The notes under the pieces are model-generated. The model ran no database searches, had not been told where the DNA came from, and saw only the letters and a program-made list of their open reading frames with translations. Position numbers and translations under genes: made by a program. Below, in pieces: positions 15,927 through 23,143 of a DNA stretch of 35,694 nucleotides. Source of the stretch: Eubacteriales bacterium (GTDB lineage Bacteria > Bacillota > Clostridia > Tissierellales > Dethiosulfatibacteraceae); NCBI GenBank assembly GCA_030694905.1, contig JAUYTY010000155.1, forward strand, positions 1 to 35,694. Reading direction: 5' to 3'. Positions within the stretch are counted from its first letter, which is position 1; every line of letters starts with the position of its first letter.

Positions 15927-16313
15927 ATGGAGATTAAGAAATACGGCAAAGCCGATGAATCTTTACTTTTTGATTTGATTGCTGATGAGGGAGATGAGTG
16001 GATCGATTACCATGGGTCAACAGGCCGTGATAAATACATAAAAGCACTTGAATCGAGCATAACCTATATAGCTTATGATGGTATTATTGTCTGTGGATAC
16101 GCTCGCTGCCGAGAAGATGATGGTTTCGGTGTTTATGTTTATGATTTACTCGTAAGAAAATCATTTCGGGGAAATCAGCTTGGAAAAATGCTGATGGAAC
16201 AGGTGTGTATTGATTTTCCGGATCAACCAGTCTATGTTATGAGTGATGTAGACTCATATTATAAAAACCTCGGATATCGCAAAGAGGGATCGATATTCGA
16301 GGTCAAGATATAA
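15927..16313 (+). CDS. GNAT family N-acetyltransferase
   Basis: 128-aa acetyltransferase-fold protein expected to transfer an acetyl group from acetyl-CoA to an amine. The substrate is unknown. It has the beta-strand IAYDGIIVCGYARC, the acetyl-CoA-binding VRKSFRGNQLGKMLME (motif A, R-x-x-Q-L-G) and a C-terminal YYKNLGYRKEGS typical of the fold. The ATG follows TAGGGGGATAAT. It is 9 bp behind the first DUF3788 gene. The next genes downstream are separated by a terminator. Confidence 0.88.
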   Translation: MEIKKYGKADESLLFDLIADEGDEWIDYHGSTGRDKYIKALESSITYIAYDGIIVCGYARCREDDGFGVYVYDLLVRKSFRGNQLGKMLMEQVCIDFPDQPVYVMSDVDSYYKNLGYRKEGSIFEVKI

Positions 16314-16317
16314 AGAT

Positions 16318-16357
16318 AAGGCACTCTACGTTGTAATGTCGCAAGAGCCTTGTTTTT
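16318..16357 (+). terminator. Rho-independent terminator after GNAT gene
   Basis: Stem AAGG(ca)CTC / GAGCCTT (16318-16326 with 16345-16351) with a two-base bulge, then GTTTTT. It starts 5 bp after the GNAT stop. Confidence 0.65.
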
Positions 16358-16555
16358 AATCTTATTCTTACAAGCAAGTAAAACAATACTCGCTGGTCCA
16401 ATAGTCATTCACGAATAGGGACACATGTTAGCAGGGTATATACTTGGAATTCACAAAAGTAAAATAGCAATAGGAGTTATAAATAGAGAAAAGAAAAAGA
16501 ATTTTATACATGCTGACAAAAGGCCATTGGAATTATAAGTCAACATATAATGTTA

Positions 16556-16584
16556 TTGAAAATTCTAATAATATGTGGTAATCT
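16556..16584 (+). promoter_or_regulatory. Possible promoter for the YegP-like gene
   Basis: TTGAAA (16556-16561), a 17-bp spacer, TAATCT (16579-16584). The predicted start falls almost on the AAGGAGG ribosome site, giving a very short leader. Other AT-rich boxes upstream (TATAAT at 16546) could serve instead. Confidence 0.35.
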
Positions 16585-16607
16585 TAAATCAATAAGGAGG
16601 GATTTCA

Positions 16608-16982
16608 ATGGCAAGCAAATTTGTAATAGTCAAAATAGATGACCAGGTTAGGTTTCATCTAAAAGCTGTAAATGGTGAAATAATACTAAGTTCACAACCT
16701 TACGCATCTCTTGCATCATGTAAAAAAGGTATTGAGAGTATAAGGGTGAATGCGCCTATCGCCCCTATTGAAGACCAAACTATCGAGGGATTTACAACAG
16801 AGAAGAATCCTAAATTTGAGGTATACGAGTATAGAAATGGAGATTATCGTTTTAGGTTGAAAGCAAGGAATGGAGAGCTTATTGGTACCGGTGACAGATA
16901 TAAATCTAAAGCTGGATGTCAAAATGGAATAGATTCCATAAAGAAAAATTCTGTAGAAGCGATAATCGTAGAAGAAGAATAA
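16608..16982 (+). CDS. YegP-like DUF1508 (UPF0339) protein
   Basis: 124-aa protein made of two DUF1508 repeats. The first runs about 4-46 (KFVIVKIDDQVRFHLKAVNG, then ILSSQPYASLASCKKGIESI). The second runs about 66-115 (KFEVYEYRNGDYRFRLKARNGELI, then YKSKAGCQNGIDSI). Each repeat ends with the family pattern Y-x-S-x-x-x-C-x-x-GI-x-S-I. The family folds as small beta-alpha units and has no proven function. AAGGAGGGATTTCA precedes the ATG. It appears monocistronic and ends in a strong hairpin. Confidence 0.9.
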   Translation: MASKFVIVKIDDQVRFHLKAVNGEIILSSQPYASLASCKKGIESIRVNAPIAPIEDQTIEGFTTEKNPKFEVYEYRNGDYRFRLKARNGELIGTGDRYKSKAGCQNGIDSIKKNSVEAIIVEEE

Positions 16983-17111
16983 AACTAAAATGCCCGTATT
17001 ATTCCAAAATGAGTCATGCGATGTTTGATCGTGAACAGTGATATCGCTAATTTCTGTGCTATACAGATTCAGGATAAATGAAGTATATAAGCTAGCTATA
17101 ACTTTTAATAT

Positions 17112-17151
17112 ACCGTTATCGGAATAATGTCAACATTATTCCGATAACGGT
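17112..17151 (+). terminator. Perfect 19-bp inverted repeat, probable terminator
   Basis: ACCGTTATCGGAATAATGT (17112-17130), loop CA, and its exact complement (17133-17151), followed by GTTTAGTTT. This very stable hairpin is 130 bp after the YegP-like stop. The U-tract is broken, so a protein-binding palindrome is an alternative. Confidence 0.6.
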
Positions 17152-17177
17152 GTTTAGTTTAAATGAGGTGATTTTTC

Positions 17178-17255
17178 ATCAAATATATAATTTCTAAAGA
17201 AGCAAGTGAGAAATGGAAAATAAGTGATCGTCAAATTCGGGTGCTTTACAGTGAG
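17178..17255 (+). pseudogene. Truncated helix-turn-helix gene remnant
   Basis: The plus strand reads KYIISKEASEKWKISDRQIRVL, which matches the N-terminal winged-helix start seen in many clostridial excisionase-like or HTH_17-type proteins (pattern YISxKEAxEKWxISxRxIxxL). A proper ribosome site GAGGTGA (17165-17171) is present at the right distance, but the start codon position is ATC, as if ATG had mutated. Similarity stops after about 26 residues, and the frame then runs into the convergent GNAT gene. It looks like a decayed fragment. Confidence 0.6.
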
Positions 17256-17286
17256 GCGTGTTCAACATCCCCGTTTAAAAGTCTTT

Positions 17287-17787
17287 TTAGTCCAGTATTT
17301 TGTGAAAAATCAAATCATCAATATATTCACCGGTTATTATATCTTTATGATGTTTTAGTACAGTACCTGCATGGATGAAATTCAGTTTCTTTATGGCGTT
17401 TATGGAAGCACAGTTGTTACTGTATACATAAATCCTGGCAATATTGACGCCTTCATCTTTCATTTCTTTTAAAGCGAATTCCGTCAGTTTTGCCACAAGA
17501 CCATTACCTCGGAAATGAGGGCGAGTAGCTGCGGATAGAAATGCTGCATGCTTTTTTTCAACTGTCATCTCTCTTCTGGCTTTAACAATGCAAAGCACCT
17601 CATGAGGATCTTCTTCCAAAATAGCCACATACGTCAGTTCAGAAGGGTTGTCCACAAAAGCCAGGATTTCTTCTTTTTGAGTGATTTCCGCAAAAGACAT
17701 GTCGATTTTTTCCGCCTTTATTCCCTGAAACAAAGTCCAGATACTTTCTGTATCATCCACATGCATTTTTCTGAGAATGTAATTCAT
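17287..17787 (-). CDS. GNAT family N-acetyltransferase
   Basis: 166-aa GNAT protein, the only minus-strand gene in the accessory stretch. Motif A reads SAATRPHFRGNGLVAKLTEFAL, with the R-x-x-G-N-G-L acetyl-CoA loop. The following part has SNNCASINAIKKLNFIHAGT, the usual NxxAxxxYxKxGF-like block. The minus-strand start has GAGGTGGTATC before ATG. It resembles the AblB-like group of GNATs in layout, but no lysine aminomutase is nearby, so I do not assign the substrate. It converges on the truncated helix-turn-helix remnant. Confidence 0.87.
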   Translation of the reverse strand: MNYILRKMHVDDTESIWTLFQGIKAEKIDMSFAEITQKEEILAFVDNPSELTYVAILEEDPHEVLCIVKARREMTVEKKHAAFLSAATRPHFRGNGLVAKLTEFALKEMKDEGVNIARIYVYSNNCASINAIKKLNFIHAGTVLKHHKDIITGEYIDDLIFHKILD

Positions 17788-18240
17788 GATACCACCTCGC
17801 TAATTGCTTCTCTAATTATAGTACATGGATGAGGGTATGCATAGTCCGTACGATCATAAATTTTGCATACTAGCTTCTTTATTTAAAATGGGCGTTTGAA
17901 ACTCAAATTGAGATTGTGATACTCAACAACTCAAAGAATTGCTTTACAATAAGTGTTTCTTTGAATCAGAAATATATTTTGGGTTTTTGATAGATAAAAC
18001 ATTAATCGATAAACGACAATGTGGTACAATTAGGAAAGGATTATGAACCATCTGGGGAATTGAATGGCTTCTCAGGCCATTAACATGAGATTGTCAATGA
18101 TTCTGTGGCATCCTTTGGAGAACTTGCTATTATCATGACATCAAGCATAAGAAATAGAACGGTATGCGGATGCAATACCCTTGGAATCGGCCAGTCGTGA
18201 ATTGAAAATCCGAAAAACATATTGATGGAGGATGCTTATA
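17788..18240. other. Intergenic region before the second DUF3788 gene
   Basis: No gene is supported in 453 bases. GGCGTTTGAAACTCAAATTGAG (17890-17911) faintly resembles the second hairpin of the dispersed repeat. A possible extended -10 (TGGTACAAT) lies near 18013-18021. From about 18090 a plus-strand frame reads FGELAIIMTSSIRNRT, then stops. It could be a gene remnant, but I cannot identify it. Confidence 0.5.
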
Positions 18241-18702
18241 ATGAAATCACACAAGCAGCAATTACTTAGAAACCCTGAAATAAAACCTGAAAGCGACATT
18301 ATTGAGGGAGCGCTTGGAGAAGCTAACAATACTTATATAAGATTTCTTGATGGTCTGGCAAACCATGACATCCGATTAGAATGGCGTTACTACAACGACG
18401 GCAAGGCGTGGCTTGCCAAAGGACTCCACAATTGGATAGGCGCTCGTGGCGGTAAAAGACAAGTAACAGTTTTCTGGCTATCCATTTGGGAAGGCTTTTT
18501 CAAAGTGGCCATCTTTATGCCGGAAAAATCCCGACTAGATGCAATGAACCTTCCGCTGAATGATGAGGTCAAGCAAATGATATCAGAATCAAAACAAATG
18601 GGTGAGAAATTGAAATATTTTCCAATTGTCTTTGAATTGTATTCGGATAAAATGTTAGAGGCATTATTTATGATTGCTGATTTCAAGAAAAACATTAAAT
18701 GA
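18241..18702 (+). CDS. DUF3788 family protein (copy 2)
   Basis: 153-aa paralogue of the 15429-15917 product. It shares MKS-KQQLLRNP at the start, LEWRYYNDGKAWLAKGL, TVFWLSIWEGFFKV and KLKYFPIVFEL at the end. Function is unknown. A longer frame starts at ATG 18232, but GGAGG (18227-18231) is placed correctly only for ATG 18241. The stop overlaps the ATGATGA before the DUF2809 gene. Two copies 2.3 kb apart suggest a duplication, or two separate acquisitions. The intervening sequence is not duplicated. Confidence 0.85.
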   Translation: MKSHKQQLLRNPEIKPESDIIEGALGEANNTYIRFLDGLANHDIRLEWRYYNDGKAWLAKGLHNWIGARGGKRQVTVFWLSIWEGFFKVAIFMPEKSRLDAMNLPLNDEVKQMISESKQMGEKLKYFPIVFELYSDKMLEALFMIADFKKNIK

Positions 18703-18737
18703 TGACTGGCATTGGTTTCACTTATATTGGAGGTTTT

Positions 18738-19148
18738 ATGCGTATTAAGCGCAATAGAATTATTTATGGTGTTTTGATTTTACTTACTATAGTTTTGGGT
18801 CTATGTTCTAGAACATATTCAGATAATTTACCATACTGGATAGGAGCGTATTCAGGAGATACACTATGGGGGCTTATGATTTTCCTTATGATAGGATTTC
18901 TGTTTACAGTAATGAAAACGAGGCACGTAGCAGTTATTTCAATTTTACTTACATTCATAATTGAGACAAGTCAGCTATATCATGCCCTATGGATAGATGC
19001 AATACGAAGAACATTAATAGGTGGTCTCATTCTTGGCTATGGGTTTTTATGGAGTGATTTGATATGTTATACTATTGGTATTCTAATCGGTGTACTAATT
19101 GAGAAATTTCTGTGTATAAGTTTTCATGTTGAACATGCAACCGATTAG
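18738..19148 (+). CDS. DUF2809 family membrane protein
   Basis: 136-aa protein with four predicted transmembrane helices. It opens RNRIIYGVLILLTIVLGLCSR and continues with LPYWIGAYSGDTLWGLMIFL, TRHVAVISILLTFIIETSQL and the C-terminal SDLICYTIGILIGVLIEKFL. This pattern, especially the conserved GDTLW and ETSQL, is that of DUF2809, a family of unknown function. The longest frame starts at 18699, but TTGGAGGTTTT directly precedes ATG 18738. It follows the second DUF3788 gene by 35 bp and may be co-transcribed. Confidence 0.82.
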   Translation: MRIKRNRIIYGVLILLTIVLGLCSRTYSDNLPYWIGAYSGDTLWGLMIFLMIGFLFTVMKTRHVAVISILLTFIIETSQLYHALWIDAIRRTLIGGLILGYGFLWSDLICYTIGILIGVLIEKFLCISFHVEHATD

Positions 19149-19190
19149 TGAGGCGAAGATGATCTTGGAGATACATCGCAAGCAATATGA
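19145..19190 (+). repeat. Short dispersed repeat at the DUF2809 stop (copy 2)
   Basis: Matches 13810-13853 (TTAGTGAGG, GAAG, GAGAT, ATGA blocks in the same order and spacing). As at rlmD, the repeat begins at the stop codon of the upstream gene (TAG at 19146-19148). Confidence 0.5.
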
Positions 19191-19231
19191 AATCAGTAAA
19201 GGATTATTCAAACATGACAGGAGGTTTTCAA

Positions 19232-19484
19232 ATGTATTCACCTTTTACACTGAACATAAGTCCCATGGAGCGATTGTTCCTCATCAATTTTGAGAAGGAT
19301 TCGGATGAGTCAGCAGGAGTTTTGAGAGGTTCTTATGAGGTTAGTCGCAGAGGTGAAGAGGTTGAAGTAACATTAAACCCTAGCGGTGGGTGGAGCCACA
19401 TCCCAAGACACATTTTCTGAAGTTCCTGTTAAGCTTCATAAAGATCTTGAGACAGTGGCCAAAAACCTACCTGTGGACAGCTAA
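19232..19484 (+). pseudogene. Frameshifted small gene, unknown function
   Basis: A frame with a good start (AGGAGG then ATG 19232) reads MYSPFTLNISPMERLFLINF...VTLNPSGGW and stops at 19420 after 62 aa. Shifting the frame by one base near 19391-19394 (GGTGGGTGGAG) gives a smooth continuation ATSQDTFSEVPVKLHKDLET...NLPVDS ending at 19484. The two parts together would be an 83-aa protein. I read this as a single-base insertion in the window or in the organism. I do not recognise the family. Confidence 0.5.
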
Positions 19485-19586
19485 AATCAAGCTAAATGAA
19501 GGCGATCCGCCCATTATGGAGTCAAGATGGACGAGGATTTAATCAGAGGTGTAGAGAATAACAACTTAAGAAGGAGAGCATACATA

Positions 19587-20024
19587 ATGATAAAAAAATT
19601 TGAGGCAAGTGATTTGAGAGAATGTGCAGAAATCATGATGTCAGTATATAACAATGAACATTGGCAGTGTTGTTGGACATTGGAAACAGCTACAAGCTAC
19701 TTGCATGATTATTATGATAGTAAAAAATTTGTTGGATATACGTTATGGATAGACGGGGTAATTAAAGGCGCTATATTCTGTCATGAGAAGATTTGGTGGA
19801 ATAACAATGAGGTTTTCATCGATGAGATGTTTATATCCCCTCAACTTCAAAGGCGGGGATATGGGACAGAACTTCTCAATGTTGTAGAAAAATATGCAAA
19901 AGAGCATGACTTAGCAGGTTTGACATTGTCAACAAACCGTTTCACACCAGCACCTAACTTTTATAAAAAAAATGATTTCTCAGATGCAGAACATGTCTTG
20001 TTTATGTACAAAGAGATTTCATGA
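19587..20024 (+). CDS. GNAT family N-acetyltransferase
   Basis: 145-aa GNAT protein: IKKFEASDLRECAEIMMSVYN at the start, the strand VFIDEMFISPQLQRRGYGTELL (motif A with RRGYGT) and NFYKKNDF near the end. The longest frame begins at 19527, but AAGGAGAGCATACATA immediately precedes ATG 19587, which also starts at the normal place for the fold. The substrate is unknown. A 46-codon frame overlaps its stop by 4 bp (ATGA). Confidence 0.87.
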   Translation: MIKKFEASDLRECAEIMMSVYNNEHWQCCWTLETATSYLHDYYDSKKFVGYTLWIDGVIKGAIFCHEKIWWNNNEVFIDEMFISPQLQRRGYGTELLNVVEKYAKEHDLAGLTLSTNRFTPAPNFYKKNDFSDAEHVLFMYKEIS

Positions 20025-20161
20025 TAAGTATAAAGAAAGTCCTAAACAATGGATGGGAAAAGGCGGCTCCTTCATTTAATGACCTTCCCTTCAAAGGGAA
20101 TACAATAGTCGGTAATGATATGCGGATTGATCTGCACAAAAAAATTTCAGTAATCTGGTAG
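20021..20161 (+). CDS. Small hypothetical ORF coupled to GNAT gene
   Basis: 46 codons starting in ATGA overlap with the GNAT stop, reading MISIKKVLNNGWEKAAPSFN and ending KISVIW. No family is recognised. The coupled start favours expression, but the frame breaks off early and a second open piece (20235-20312) follows in another register. It may therefore be the start of a broken gene. Confidence 0.3.
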   Translation: MISIKKVLNNGWEKAAPSFNDLPFKGNTIVGNDMRIDLHKKISVIW

Positions 20162-20334
20162 CGCTTTGCAGTGGAGATCTTACAAGGATTAAGAAAATAT
20201 AATGATTTAAAACATCATAACGCATGGCGTGTTTATGAATTGGAATGAAATGTTTAATGCAGATTATTTTCCTACTGATGAAGATATCAGAGAATATCTG
20301 GGCATAGCATAATGTAAATTTTCGGAGGTTAATC
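20025..20334. other. Probable decayed gene between GNAT and DUF3784 genes
   Basis: Apart from the small frame at 20021-20161, the stretch has an open piece at 20235-20312 reading MNWNEMFNADYFPTDEDIRE then YLGIA and a stop. It looks like a protein C-terminus in style. No intact gene, repeat or clear terminator is seen. Confidence 0.35.
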
Positions 20335-21072
20335 ATGTGGTTTTATATACTAACAGGTGCATTCTTTATCGCAATAGGACTAGCCGTTCATGTGTTCAAG
20401 TGGTATTTTCTTATAGCAGGCTATAACACCATGTCGAAAGAGAAAAAGGCAAATGTCGATACAGAAGGCCTTGGTCGTCTGATGGGAGTGTATTCCTATG
20501 TTAATGGCGGTGTTTTAATTGTGATGGGCGTATTACATGCTTTGGGTCTGAAACCAGTTCTGACTCCAGTCATTTTGATATTTGGAATTACAACAGTATA
20601 TTTTCTGATTCGGGCTCAGAAGTATGATGGCAATATTTATGATAAAAGCGGAAATCTGATAGAGGGAGCATGGAAGCAATTTGCCTTGCCTGTTGGAACT
20701 GTCGTTGTGACGCTAATATTTGTTGTTATTCTCATGTTTTTCTCATCCCAGGAAACAAAGGTGACATTTCTTGAGGAAGGTCTGCAAATTCATGGTATGT
20801 ATGGTGAGATTTATAGCTGGGAGTCAATTGATACCGTCAAGTTGATGGAAGAATTGCCCACCATTGAGATGAGAACCAATGGTTCAGCACTAGGTTCAAA
20901 CTTAAAGGGACATTTCAGGACAACTGAACTAGGCTCAGTGAAGTTGTTTGTTAATACCCAAAAGTCGCCCTACATTTATCTTGAGTCTGATGAGGGAGAT
21001 ATCATCTTAAACATGAAAAATGAGGATGAAACACAGAAAGTATTTGAAGAAATACTAAGAATAATTAAATAA
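20335..21072 (+). CDS. DUF3784 membrane protein with C-terminal PH-like domain
   Basis: 245-aa protein. The first 105 residues match DUF3784: three helices, with KWYFLIAGYNTMSKEKKANVD between the first and second and LGRLMGVYSYVNGGV after it. A fourth helix (about 119-138) is followed by a soluble tail from about 141 (VTFLEEGLQIHGMYGEIYSW) that resembles bacterial PH-like domains (strand-rich, SWESIDTVKLM). DUF3784 proteins are usually about 100 aa, so this is a fusion. TTCGGAGGTTAATC precedes the ATG. A SAM methyltransferase gene follows after 17 bp. The role is unknown. Confidence 0.8.
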   Translation: MWFYILTGAFFIAIGLAVHVFKWYFLIAGYNTMSKEKKANVDTEGLGRLMGVYSYVNGGVLIVMGVLHALGLKPVLTPVILIFGITTVYFLIRAQKYDGNIYDKSGNLIEGAWKQFALPVGTVVVTLIFVVILMFFSSQETKVTFLEEGLQIHGMYGEIYSWESIDTVKLMEELPTIEMRTNGSALGSNLKGHFRTTELGSVKLFVNTQKSPYIYLESDEGDIILNMKNEDETQKVFEEILRIIK

Positions 21073-21089
21073 CTGGAGGATTTTGGATC

Positions 21090-21851
21090 ATGAGACAGTG
21101 GTACGAAAAACTATTCGAGAATTATGGTGAACAGTATGATAAAGAGTCTTTTACTCAGGGAACTATAGGTGAGTGCGATTTTATCGAGAAAGAGCTAAAT
21201 TATGACAAGTCTTTAAGAATTATTGACGTTGGTTGCGGGACTGGTAGACATGCCATAGAACTTACAAAAAGAGGCTATTCCGTCACAGGAATTGATTTAT
21301 CTGAATCTCAGTTGAAAAAAGCCCGAGAAAAAGCCGATAGGGAGAACTTGAAGATTGATTTTTTGAAGCATGATGCTAGAAGCCTGCCTTATTACAAACA
21401 ATTTGATGTAGCTATTATGCTTTGTGAAGGTGGATTTCCTTTAATGGAAACTGATGAGATGAATTTTGAGATATTGGAAAATGTTGCAAAATCACTGAAA
21501 AGCCCTGCTAAGTTAATATTTACAACGCTTAATGGTTTGTTTCCCCTACTTCATTCCATAGATGATTTTCACGAAACGGGCAAGCATGAGGAAGGTGCGC
21601 ATTATAAAAGCGACGGTTTTGATTTTATGACTATGAGAGATCATAATGTCACCACTTTCATTGATGATGATGGAAATGAGCATACACTTGTGTGCAATGA
21701 AAGATATTATATGCCAAGTGAAATCAAATGGCTGCTTAAATCTTTAGGATTCAAAAAGATTGAGATTTTTGGAGCAAAGATTGGTGCTTATTCGAGAGAG
21801 GATAAGCTTTCAGCAGAGGATTATGAAATGCTGGTGTTAGCGGAAAGCTAA
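21090..21851 (+). CDS. Class I SAM-dependent methyltransferase
   Basis: 253-aa Rossmann-fold methyltransferase. Motif I is RIIDVGCGTGRHAIELTKRG, followed by the acidic strand GIDLSESQ (ribose binding) and FDVAIMLCEGGFPL in the motif IV position. The C-terminal EIKWLLKSLGFKKIEIFG is typical of small-molecule methyltransferases. The substrate cannot be read. It starts after CTGGAGGATTTTGGATC and lies 17 bp behind the DUF3784-PH gene, so they may be one transcript. Confidence 0.9.
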   Translation: MRQWYEKLFENYGEQYDKESFTQGTIGECDFIEKELNYDKSLRIIDVGCGTGRHAIELTKRGYSVTGIDLSESQLKKAREKADRENLKIDFLKHDARSLPYYKQFDVAIMLCEGGFPLMETDEMNFEILENVAKSLKSPAKLIFTTLNGLFPLLHSIDDFHETGKHEEGAHYKSDGFDFMTMRDHNVTTFIDDDGNEHTLVCNERYYMPSEIKWLLKSLGFKKIEIFGAKIGAYSREDKLSAEDYEMLVLAES

Positions 21852-21888
21852 CAAATCAGTTATTTTATCAGATTTGAGTAGGAACAAA

Positions 21889-22056
21889 ATGAACGTAAAG
21901 GATAATCAATTAAACATACTTATCAAGGAAAACGGAATGATGGAAAGAATAGCTGGCTTTCCTGAAGACGCCTGGATCCATAGCATATTGATCTATAAAA
22001 TCGATGATAAAAATATATCAAATAATCTAAGTATCAATCTAATAAAAGAAGAATAA
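21889..22056 (+). CDS. Small hypothetical protein
   Basis: 55 codons from ATG 21889, with AGTAGGA upstream as a fair ribosome site. A TTG 15 bases earlier is a less likely start. The sequence begins MNVKDNQLNILIKENGMMER and has a mixed hydrophobic and charged composition like a folded domain, including AGFPEDAWIHSILIYKIDDK. I do not recognise it. It lies between the methyltransferase and DUF2087 genes in the same direction. Confidence 0.4.
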   Translation: MNVKDNQLNILIKENGMMERIAGFPEDAWIHSILIYKIDDKNISNNLSINLIKEE

Positions 22057-22104
22057 TAAGCAAGCTAGTGAAATCACATAACGACGCACAAGGAGGAAGT
22101 CTAG

Positions 22105-22389
22105 GTGGTTGAGAGATATGTTATTACTCAGACAGAAAGGGATAATGTGTTGAAAAACTACATTAAGGATGGTAAGGTGAGCACATTTCCGAGCAAGGAA
22201 AAAAGAAAAGTAATAATTTTAGAATACGTTATAAGTAGATTTGATCCCAATCAAAGTTACTCGGAAAAACAAGTGAATGAAATCATAAAAAGCACAATAG
22301 ATGACTATGCAACCGTTAGACGGTATCTTATTGACTACGGATTTATGAAAAGAAACAATGATGGAAGTGAATATTGGGTTTTGGATTAA
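22105..22389 (+). CDS. DUF2087 domain protein
   Basis: 94-aa protein starting at GTG, with AAGGAGG (22090-22096) eight bases upstream. The DUF2087 pattern is clear: VSTFPSKEKRKVIILEYVIS, SYSEKQVNEIIKS and the end DYATVRRYLIDYGFMKRN then GSEYWV. The domain is winged-helix-like and often found in, or beside, transcription regulators, so a DNA-binding role is plausible but unproven. It ends before a strong terminator. Confidence 0.85.
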   Translation: MVERYVITQTERDNVLKNYIKDGKVSTFPSKEKRKVIILEYVISRFDPNQSYSEKQVNEIIKSTIDDYATVRRYLIDYGFMKRNNDGSEYWVLD

Positions 22390-22435
22390 AAGTCAGTAAT
22401 TAGACAGAATTATTGAGAATAATATTAAGAAAGAT

Positions 22436-22477
22436 AAACACCAAAATGTAATTGAGATTGATTTTGGTGTTTATTTT
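22436..22477 (+). terminator. Rho-independent terminator after the DUF2087 gene
   Basis: Perfect 12-bp stem AAACACCAAAAT (22436-22447) / ATTTTGGTGTTT (22461-22472), then ATTTTAAT. It separates the DUF2087 gene from the TetR operon. Confidence 0.8.
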
Positions 22478-22496
22478 AATGAATTCCAATTAGTAC

Positions 22497-22525
22497 TTGA
22501 CAATTTATAACTTACACTATATTAT
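22497..22525 (+). promoter_or_regulatory. Promoter of the TetR-oxidoreductase operon
   Basis: Consensus TTGACA (22497-22502), 17-bp spacer, TATTAT (22520-22525). The -10 box and the predicted start near 22532 lie inside the 44-bp palindrome, so binding there would block RNA polymerase. Confidence 0.85.
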
Positions 22526-22554
22526 ATAACATATGTTATATAATATAGTGTAAG
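22511..22554. promoter_or_regulatory. 44-bp perfect palindrome, probable TetR operator
   Basis: Every base from 22511 to 22554 pairs with its mirror. The left arm starts CTTACACTATATTATA and the centre is CATATG (22530-22535). It covers the spacer, -10 box, start site and part of the leader up to the AAGGAGTG ribosome site. The position and symmetry fit an autorepressor operator for the TetR-family gene starting at 22565. It is longer than a usual single TetR site, so it could hold two dimers. Confidence 0.85.
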
Positions 22555-22564
22555 GAGTGTTGTC

Positions 22565-23143
22565 ATGCCACCAAGAACAAAGTTTGATAAAACCGCTATT
22601 GTAGAAGCAGCATTGGATATTGCTAAAGAAAAGGGCTTATCTGGTATAAGCGCTCGAAGTGTGGCAAATCGGCTAAAATCTTCAGTCGCGCCAATTTACG
22701 TGAATTTTGCTACTGTTGAAGAATTGGTAGAGGCTGTGGTACAGCGAGTTTTCGCGATGTCTGAGGAGTTGCTTGCGCAACAAAAAGGGAACAGCATGTT
22801 TGAAAACATGGGGAAAGCCAGCTTGGCTTTTGCTCGAGAGTATCCGGTGTTATTTCGCGAGTTGTCCATACAGCCAAATCCATATAGGGCTTCGTACGAG
22901 ACTGTTGAAAACATCATGATTGAGTCCTTGCGTGAAGATGAGGCCATGCGGGATTGGACTCTTGCGGAACGTAAACGACTATTGCTGAAATTGCGAGTAT
23001 TTCAGATGGGATTGTCAGTAATGGTGGCCAATGGCCATGTGCCGTCATGGATCGATAATGATGAGCTGGACCAATTGCTGATGGAGGTAGGAGATGACGT
23101 GCTTCTTTCACACCAAATAAAACGAAAGGAGAACGTGCAATGA
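22565..23143 (+). CDS. TetR/AcrR family transcriptional repressor
   Basis: 192-aa regulator. The N-terminal helix-turn-helix reads AIVEAALDIAKEKGLSGISA then RSVANRLKSSVAPIYVNFAT, with the TetR pattern ending in V-x-P-I-Y-x-N/H-F. The remaining 130 residues form the ligand-binding, dimerising part and give no ligand clue. It overlaps the oxidoreductase gene by 4 bp (ATGA). It probably represses its own operon from the 44-bp palindrome and is released by the oxidoreductase's substrate or a related lipid-like compound (inference from layout only). Confidence 0.92.
   Translation: MPPRTKFDKTAIVEAALDIAKEKGLSGISARSVANRLKSSVAPIYVNFATVEELVEAVVQRVFAMSEELLAQQKGNSMFENMGKASLAFAREYPVLFRELSIQPNPYRASYETVENIMIESLREDEAMRDWTLAERKRLLLKLRVFQMGLSVMVANGHVPSWIDNDELDQLLMEVGDDVLLSHQIKRKENVQ

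Noticed and set aside
17888-17915. Fifth copy of the dispersed hairpin repeat
   Set aside because: Only GGCGTTTGAAAC and a loose tail match, with no paired hairpin.
18090-18200. Possible gene remnant reading FGELAIIMTSSIRNRT
   Set aside because: The frame is short, has no start and matches no family I can name. It is noted only within the intergenic entry.
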